This document shows positions 59,330 to 64,000 of a stretch of DNA of 64,000 nucleotides, one piece after another. This DNA is from Marinomonas sp. TW1. Its GTDB lineage: Bacteria; Pseudomonadota; Gammaproteobacteria; Pseudomonadales; Marinomonadaceae. The stretch covers positions 124,001 to 188,000 of the forward strand of contig NZ_JSEE01000005.1 in assembly GCF_001625355.1 (NCBI RefSeq), in the 5' to 3' direction. The translations under genes and the position numbers were made by a program. The notes below the pieces were generated by a model that saw only the letters and a program-made list of their open reading frames with translations, was not told the origin of the DNA and searched no databases. Each line of letters opens with the position of its first letter. The stretch's first letter is position 1.

Positions 59330-60226
59330 TCATTTATATTCATTGAAAAAAATTTCGAATCGATCTGGATCTTTTTCCGCTTTCACTGCATTTAAAAATA
59401 TTTGATCATAGGAGCTCCAAAATATTCTTGGATCTGATTCTTGAAGTGATTGTTTTAATGTATCTATTTTGGTGTTTAAACCTAAGATTAATTTATTTAA
59501 GCTTCGGGGAGCGAGTGCAATGCCAAAAATAAAACCGTTTTCATTGCTATTTCTAAATACATCCCACCAAAACTCTTGGTTAGAATCCCCCTGAAATAGA
59601 AGAGTGGCATCGAAAATATCATTTTCTACTTTTGGGCTATCGATACCTTTTTGTCTTAATAGCGCCATACCTTTTTCGTTTTTAGTATCGACATACACTC
59701 TATTGGCGCTAGTAAAGGGGATGATATATCGCCACTCCTTTTCGTACATCCATTCGTCGGATTTGGTTAAGTAGTAGTATTTCGCAATTTCTTGAACAGA
59801 GGTCGCCAGAAATGAACCATCATAAGGACGCTTTTTTCGATAATTAACTTTGTCGAACATTGCATCAGAGCTAGTTGCTATGTGGGCTACATTGAATAAT
59901 TGAAAAGGATCTAATTGATCAATATCCAATTCTATTACAATGCCTTGATGATCTTCAGCATAGTGAGACCACATCAATAGATTATCTGGTGATTCGGTTA
60001 ATGAAATAACTCCATGCCCATCCATAAATTTACTTAACTCTCTAGCAAAATCACTTCCTAAAGGGTTGTTATGCGCTATGGCAAGTTGACCTATTGATTG
60101 CGTAGTTGATTCAGTGATGGAAACTTCAAAGGGGTCGTTTAGTCCTGACCTTGGGGTGACCCTTAACCAAGGATCTTTTAGGAACTTTGAAGAAACAGAT
60201 TTTGATAAATATTTATATAATTTCAT
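59330..60226 (-). CDS. DUF2971 domain protein
   Basis: A 298-residue soluble protein with the DUF2971 layout: LYKYLSKSVSSKFLKDPWLR at the start, RSGLNDPFEV near 26-35, SLTESPDNLLMWSHYAEDHQ at about 95-115, and YEKEWRYIIPF near 160. No biochemical function is known to me for the family, whose genes are often found in accessory or defence-related neighbourhoods. It has low GC compared with adjacent genes, and an adjacent toxin-antitoxin pair suggests recent gain. No signal peptide or membrane segment. Confidence 0.85.
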   Translation of the reverse strand: MKLYKYLSKSVSSKFLKDPWLRVTPRSGLNDPFEVSITESTTQSIGQLAIAHNNPLGSDFARELSKFMDGHGVISLTESPDNLLMWSHYAEDHQGIVIELDIDQLDPFQLFNVAHIATSSDAMFDKVNYRKKRPYDGSFLATSVQEIAKYYYLTKSDEWMYEKEWRYIIPFTSANRVYVDTKNEKGMALLRQKGIDSPKVENDIFDATLLFQGDSNQEFWWDVFRNSNENGFIFGIALAPRSLNKLILGLNTKIDTLKQSLQESDPRIFWSSYDQIFLNAVKAEKDPDRFEIFFNEYK

Positions 60227-60295
60227 AGCTAGGACGGTTATACCTAAAATATATTTATAGAAGACTAATTTAGGGAAATGATGGTTGCTGTAGGT

Positions 60296-60577
60296 TTAAC
60301 GTTCACCCTCAAACCCATGCCAGATACGAAGTACGATGATTATTTCTCTGTGAATGGAATAACGCACAATGTAATTGCCAAATATCATATCTCTTACTGT
60401 TTCTGGTGACGGCGCTAATTTAACAGCGGCTCCGATATGAGGAAAATCCACGAGTAGATTTATTTTACTAATGAGTTCTTGTGCTACTCGTAACGCTGCA
60501 TTTGGGTTGTGTTTAGCTATAAAATCACGCAACCGTTTTAAGTCGTTAATGGCTTCTTCCGTGTAAACCAGTTCCAT
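60296..60577 (-). CDS. ParE/RelE-superfamily toxin
   Basis: A 93-residue toxin of the ParE/RelE fold: MELVYTEEAINDLKRLRDFI at the N-terminus and the C-terminal strand pattern GNYIVRYSIHREIIIVLRIW followed by HGFEGER. ParE proteins poison gyrase and RelE proteins cleave mRNA. The lack of clear RelE catalytic residues favours ParE, but this is not certain. The start codon overlaps the antitoxin stop by 1 bp (TAATG). Confidence 0.88.
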   Translation of the reverse strand: MELVYTEEAINDLKRLRDFIAKHNPNAALRVAQELISKINLLVDFPHIGAAVKLAPSPETVRDMIFGNYIVRYSIHREIIIVLRIWHGFEGER

Positions 60578-60846
60578 TATTTTACCCTCGGTGCGTCCTG
60601 TTCGTTATCTGTTCCCCAGCTGTTTAGCCATTCGTGAACTTCTTTGCCCGCGACCACTTTTCCTTTTGCAGCGGATTCCATCGCCTCTAGAGTTTGTTGC
60701 CAACGTTCTTGTTCTAGCTGCTGCTTCTCAAGATACTCAATTAAAGCTTGATTGATTACCCAGCCTTTGCTTCGTTGTAGTTTGTTAGCAATTATCTCTA
60801 AGCGCTGCTCAGTATCATCTTGTAGTCTTACTGTTGTGACGCTCAT
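60577..60846 (-). CDS. Ribbon-helix-helix antitoxin
   Basis: An 89-residue protein with an N-terminal CopG/RHH DNA-binding fold (SVTTVRLQDDTEQRLEIIAN, SKGWVINQALIEYLEKQQ) and a C-terminal toxin-neutralising tail (KVVAGKEVHEWLNSWGT). It lies directly upstream of the ParE/RelE gene on the same strand, in the usual antitoxin-first order. The AT-rich upstream region at 60847-60910 has repeated GTATT/TACAA motifs suitable for autoregulation. Confidence 0.9.
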   Translation of the reverse strand: MSVTTVRLQDDTEQRLEIIANKLQRSKGWVINQALIEYLEKQQLEQERWQQTLEAMESAAKGKVVAGKEVHEWLNSWGTDNEQDAPRVK

Positions 60847-60995
60847 ATCATTTATACTCTCGTTTATAATCTACAATACAAAAAATACACTGTAATACAT
60901 CATAGTTTAGTTTGTATTTTTTTAATTGCAGCAAATTTTTTTAATTGGTTGTAGACTGTTTAGAGTTGTAAGTATTTAGTTATTAGGAGTGTGAC

Positions 60996-62054
60996 ATGGC
61001 GATTCGTGTTGGTTTGATTGGTTTTGGTTTGTCTGGCCGGGTGTTTCATGCGCCTTTTGTGGCAAATGATCCACACATGTCGTTAGCTTATGTTTGCAGC
61101 TCTAAAGCGGACGAAGTCAAAGCCGTTTGGCCAGATGTGGCGGTTGTGACGGCGGCAGAAGACATCTTTACGGCATCAGATGTGGATTTAGTGGTGATTA
61201 CGACACCGAATCAGTTGCACTTTGATCAAGCCAAACAGGCTTTGGAAAATGGCAAGCATGTTTTATTGGAAAAACCATCTGTTACCAGTGTTAAACAAAT
61301 AGAGTCTCTCTGTACCCTTGCTAAGCAAAAAAGCTTGATCTTCTGTGTGTATCAAAATCGCCGTTTTGATGGTGATTTACTGAGATTAAAGTCTCTTATC
61401 GACAGTGGTGAGTTGGGTGAACTCAAGCACTTAGATTCTCGCTTTGATCGCTTTCGCCCGTTTCCTCAATCTCGCTGGCGTGAAGAGCCGGGAGTTGGGA
61501 CGGGGATTTTTTGGGATCTCGGGCCGCACTTATTAGATCAGGCGTTGTTTTTGTTTGGTCCTCCAAAATGGCTGCATGCCAGCATTGATCGTTTGCGAGA
61601 AGCGAGTCAAACCCATGATTGGTTTGAAGTGGAACTGGGTTATGAAGACAAAAGGGTTCGTTTGGCCTCAACACCGTTTGAAGCGGGAGATATGCGTCGC
61701 TTTAACGCCAGGTTTAACAAGGGCAGTTGGCAATGTCTTGGTTTAGATCCGCAAGAAGAGGCTTTGAGAGCAGGTCAAATGCCTTGGCAAGAAGATTTTC
61801 CATCGCAAGCTCAACAACAGATGAACAAACGTTTCATTGCTCATACTCAAGAGGATATTGAGACCATAGTAGAAGCCTCGACAGCGGGACAATACGCGTC
61901 ATTTTACGCGCAATTAAGACAAGCTATCTTAGGTCAAGCGGATGCCCCTGTGCCCATGACGGAAGCTTGTCAATTGATCTATTTGCTTTGTTTAGCTGAG
62001 CAATCAGCCGAGACAGGGCAACGTGTCTCATGGCATTACACTGCTCAATTTTAG
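60996..62054 (+). CDS. Gfo/Idh/MocA family oxidoreductase
   Basis: A 352-residue NAD(P)-dependent sugar or polyol dehydrogenase. The Rossmann motif is VGLIGFGLSGRVFHAPF at 5-21. VITTPNQLHFDQAKQALENG leads into the catalytic EKPSV motif near residue 91 (LLEKPS). The C-terminal domain has GTGIFWDLGPHLLDQ, with the typical aspartate and histidine. It resembles E. coli YdgJ in general form. The substrate is unknown. Regulation by neighbours cannot be told. Confidence 0.9.
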   Translation: MAIRVGLIGFGLSGRVFHAPFVANDPHMSLAYVCSSKADEVKAVWPDVAVVTAAEDIFTASDVDLVVITTPNQLHFDQAKQALENGKHVLLEKPSVTSVKQIESLCTLAKQKSLIFCVYQNRRFDGDLLRLKSLIDSGELGELKHLDSRFDRFRPFPQSRWREEPGVGTGIFWDLGPHLLDQALFLFGPPKWLHASIDRLREASQTHDWFEVELGYEDKRVRLASTPFEAGDMRRFNARFNKGSWQCLGLDPQEEALRAGQMPWQEDFPSQAQQQMNKRFIAHTQEDIETIVEASTAGQYASFYAQLRQAILGQADAPVPMTEACQLIYLLCLAEQSAETGQRVSWHYTAQF

Positions 62055-62125
62055 GAAAACGCTTAAATTCTGACTTTTTGTTCAAAAAAGGTTGAGCAAA
62101 ATTCCTACAATTCTTATTATCTGTC

Positions 62126-62160
62126 GCCCTTTTTGTGTTTTTGCGTGAAAAGGGCACTTT
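62126..62160 (+). terminator. Weak terminator after Gfo/Idh/MocA gene
   Basis: GCCCTTTT (62126-62133) pairs with AAAAGGGC (62148-62155), extended by G-U pairs, followed by ACTTTT. Confidence 0.55.
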
Positions 62161-62238
62161 TCTGTCTGATCTTATAATAAAAATACAATCGATGGCGCAT
62201 TTAGGGTGTTCTATTGATTCGACCTATCTCAATGTTTG

Positions 62239-62266
62239 GTGATGACGACATCACACTGACATGTCA
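62239..62266. promoter_or_regulatory. Operator-like dyads upstream of first dctP
   Basis: GTGATG-ACGA-CATCAC (62239-62254) and the perfect palindrome TGACATGTCA (62257-62266), 50-77 bp before the dctP start. Candidate repressor or activator sites, no regulator known. Confidence 0.35.
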
Positions 62267-62315
62267 CAGACAGCATTTCATCATAATCAAGTAACTGGCT
62301 TCCTAAGGGAAAAAA

Positions 62316-63428
62316 ATGCGTAAATTAATGGTCATGGGCAAATTAGCGTTCGCTGGTTTATTCGCCCTTCTTTTAGTCGCTTGTGGCGGCGCTGAAAAAA
62401 CAGAAGACACTGCGCAAGCAGAACAGAAAGCGAAAACCATTCACTGGAAAATGGTCACCACTTGGCCAAAGAATTACCCAGGTTTAGGCACAGGTGCACA
62501 AGCCTTGGCTGACAACATTAAGTTGATGTCGAATGGGCGATTGGACATCAAAGTCTATGCGGCGGGCGAATTAGTACCGGCACTAGAAGTATTTGATGCG
62601 GTGTCTCGTGGCACAGCGCAAATGGGCCATGGTGCGTCTTATTACTGGAAAGGCAAAGTGCCAGCGGCGCAGTTTTTTACCACGGTACCGTTTGGTTTAA
62701 CGGCCCAAGAATTCAATTCTTGGGTGGCCTACGGTGGTGGTCAAGAATTGTGGGATGAGTTATATGCTCCATTCAACTTGATCCCAATGGCAGCGGGCAA
62801 TCCTGGCGTGCAAATGGGCGGTTGGTTTAATAAAGAAATTAACTCCCTAGCAGATTTTCAAGGCCTGAAAATGCGTATGCCTGGTTTAGGTGGCGAAGTC
62901 TTGAAGAAAGTCGGTGCGATGCCGGTTAACTTGCCTGGTGGCGAAGTCTTTACCGCGCTGCAAACTGGAACCATTGATGCCACCGAGTGGGTTGGTCCCT
63001 ACAATGATTTAGCGTTTGGCTTATACAAAGCGGCTAAGTACTACTATTACCCTGGTTGGCATGAGCCAGGCTCTGCGGTAGAAGCTCTTTTCAATAAAGA
63101 AGCGTTTGAAGCGCTTCCTGCTGATTTACAAGCCATTGTTCGTACTGCTGTGAAGCAAGCGAACCTAGACATGATCAATGAGTTTACCGCTCGTAATAAT
63201 GCGGCCCTACAGACTCTGATTAATGAACATCATGTGGTGTTGAAGGCTTATCCTGCGGATTTATTGTTAGCGCTTAAAAAGGCATCTTACGAAACCATTG
63301 CTGAAGTGGCATCACAAGATCCGCAAAGTCAGAAGGTTTATGAATCCTTTAAAACCTTCTTAAATTCTGTCAGCGCTTGGCACGATGTGTCTGAGCGAGC
63401 GTTTATTAATGCTCGTGCGGCTGAATAG
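62316..63428 (+). CDS. TRAP transporter substrate-binding lipoprotein (DctP family)
   Basis: A 370-residue periplasmic receptor. The signal peptide ends in a lipobox (LLLVAC, Cys at about residue 23), so it is a lipoprotein. The mature part has the DctP family opening WKMVTTWPKNYPGLGTGAQ and MSNGRLDIKVYAAGELVPAL. GLKMRMPGLGGEVLKKVGA and LQTGTIDATEWVGPYND carry the conserved arginine and the carboxylate-contact region. It resembles the TakP/DctP group for 2-oxo acids and related monocarboxylates. It is followed after 310 bp by a close paralogue. No permease genes are in view. Confidence 0.93.
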   Translation: MRKLMVMGKLAFAGLFALLLVACGGAEKTEDTAQAEQKAKTIHWKMVTTWPKNYPGLGTGAQALADNIKLMSNGRLDIKVYAAGELVPALEVFDAVSRGTAQMGHGASYYWKGKVPAAQFFTTVPFGLTAQEFNSWVAYGGGQELWDELYAPFNLIPMAAGNPGVQMGGWFNKEINSLADFQGLKMRMPGLGGEVLKKVGAMPVNLPGGEVFTALQTGTIDATEWVGPYNDLAFGLYKAAKYYYYPGWHEPGSAVEALFNKEAFEALPADLQAIVRTAVKQANLDMINEFTARNNAALQTLINEHHVVLKAYPADLLLALKKASYETIAEVASQDPQSQKVYESFKTFLNSVSAWHDVSERAFINARAAE

Positions 63429-63738
63429 ATATCCACTTTAGGTTGGCCGTTTCAGCCAACCATTCCAGTGATAAACGAAAACGCCTTTCTCTGTTGAGGA
63501 AGGCGTTTTTTGTTTTACGCCAAAAAAATCCTCTAAATCAACAATAAATAACAAAAAGGCCTTGAGAGCAGGCTCAGCAATTCATACTATCTCAATCACT
63601 TAGTGCATAAAATGTGTCTATCGAGTCCTGTTTTTTACATATTTAAAGGCAGGCATGTGATTAGGGTTGCATAAATAGATTTTTTACCAAGCTAAGTCCT
63701 ATAAAAATAAGTGAAACTAGCCTCTTGAGGGATAACGA
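63429..63738. other. 310-bp gap between tandem dctP genes
   Basis: Contains the first dctP terminator at 63478-63511, then AT-rich sequence with no open frame. TGTGATTAGGGTTGCATA at about 63656 has only one good half of a CRP-like site. The second dctP must have its promoter here. Confidence 0.6.
63478..63511 (+). terminator. Terminator after first dctP
   Basis: 14-bp stem AAAACGCCTTTCTC (63478-63491) with 63496-63509 including one T-G pair, 4-nt loop TGTT and T-run. Confidence 0.88.
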
Positions 63739-64000
63739 ATGAGTAAAATAAAAACCTGGAGTAAGTTGGCATTGCTCGGCTTAACAACGGCGACTTTAGT
63801 AGCCTGTGGTGGTTCTGAGAAAGCGGAAGAAACCGCAAAAGTGGAAACCAAAGCAGAAGTTATCAATTGGAAAATGGTCACCACTTGGCCAAAGAACTTC
63901 CCTGGTCTGGGAACGGGTGCTGAAAACCTAGCGAAAAGCATCAATGAAATGTCCAATGGTCGTATCAATATTAAAGTCTACGCAGCGGGTGAATTAGTAC
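63739..64000 (+). CDS. Second TRAP substrate-binding lipoprotein (partial)
   Basis: Starts at the ATG at 63739 and runs off the window after 87 codons. Signal peptide with lipobox (TLVACGG), then INWKMVTTWPKNFPGLGTG and SNGRINIKVYAAGELV, nearly the same as the first dctP over this stretch. It is a tandem paralogue, with its own 5' region. The permease genes are probably further right. Confidence 0.9.
   Translation, partial: MSKIKTWSKLALLGLTTATLVACGGSEKAEETAKVETKAEVINWKMVTTWPKNFPGLGTGAENLAKSINEMSNGRINIKVYAAGELV

Noticed and set aside
63650-63680. CRP site upstream of the second dctP
   Set aside because: Only the TGTGA half is good; the second half does not match TCACA.

Overview
The window is a stretch of gammaproteobacterial chromosome around the replication origin, moderately AT-rich, with no rRNA or tRNA genes, insertion sequences or CRISPR arrays that I can see. 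The core order (gyrB-recF-dnaN-dnaA <- origin -> rpmH-rnpA-yidC-mnmE, then mnmG-rsmG-parA-parB-atpIBEFHAGDC) resembles Pseudomonas and Oceanospirillales. Together with TRAP transporters and an AcuR/AcuI acrylate module it suggests a marine Oceanospirillaceae member, probably Marinomonas. The genus is inference from gene content and style only.

Layout. 0-1.4 kb: end of a TRAP transporter operon (dctQ end, dctM). 1.5-6 kb: a FabF-like ketosynthase divergent from a TetR regulator, then a LysR regulator divergent from a carboxymuconolactone decarboxylase-like / tautomerase / DUF4865 operon. 6-16.5 kb: housekeeping genes (cysQ, hslR, dprA, def-fmt-rsmB, trkA-trkH, ybaK, gmhB). 16.5-22.9 kb: an iron-acquisition group (MFS transporter, AraC regulator, TonB receptor, FhuF-like reductase, with two Fur-box-like sites) and a qorB-like oxidoreductase. 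23-33.6 kb: gyrB-recF-dnaN-dnaA on the minus strand, an origin-type DnaA-box cluster, and rpmH-rnpA-yidC-mnmE on the plus strand, without yidD. 33.6-36.5 kb: glycerate kinase, AcuI-like acryloyl-CoA reductase and AcuR-like repressor, inserted between mnmE and mnmG. 36.5-41.4 kb: a second DnaA-box-rich region, then mnmG-rsmG-parA-parB. 41.5-48.7 kb: the complete F1Fo ATP synthase operon. 48.8-59.2 kb: a TrmB-like regulator, the tcdA/yqfB and csdE/csdA sulfur and tRNA-modification genes, a divergent MocR-like protein, a DsbA-family protein, an aspartate/aromatic aminotransferase, a small PA3496-like protein and uvrD. 59.3-64 kb: a DUF2971 gene, a ParE/RHH toxin-antitoxin pair, a Gfo/Idh/MocA oxidoreductase and two tandem TRAP substrate-binding lipoproteins, the second cut by the window edge.

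How it works together. Most of the window is replication, segregation and energy machinery. ParA/ParB (39.7-41.4 kb) should act on parS sites. Four parS-like 16-mers lie at 1.6, 5.7, 11.2 and 12.1 kb, three of them inside genes and all on the opposite side of dnaA from parAB. DnaA boxes are concentrated both at the Pseudomonas-type origin position (dnaA-rpmH) and at the E. coli-type position (upstream of mnmG). In the atp operon, perfect or near-perfect intercistronic hairpins follow exactly atpE, atpA and atpD, the genes for the c, alpha and beta subunits. No clearly new multi-gene system stands out. The least characterised unit is the LysR / CMD-like / tautomerase / DUF4865 operon at 3.6-6.0 kb.
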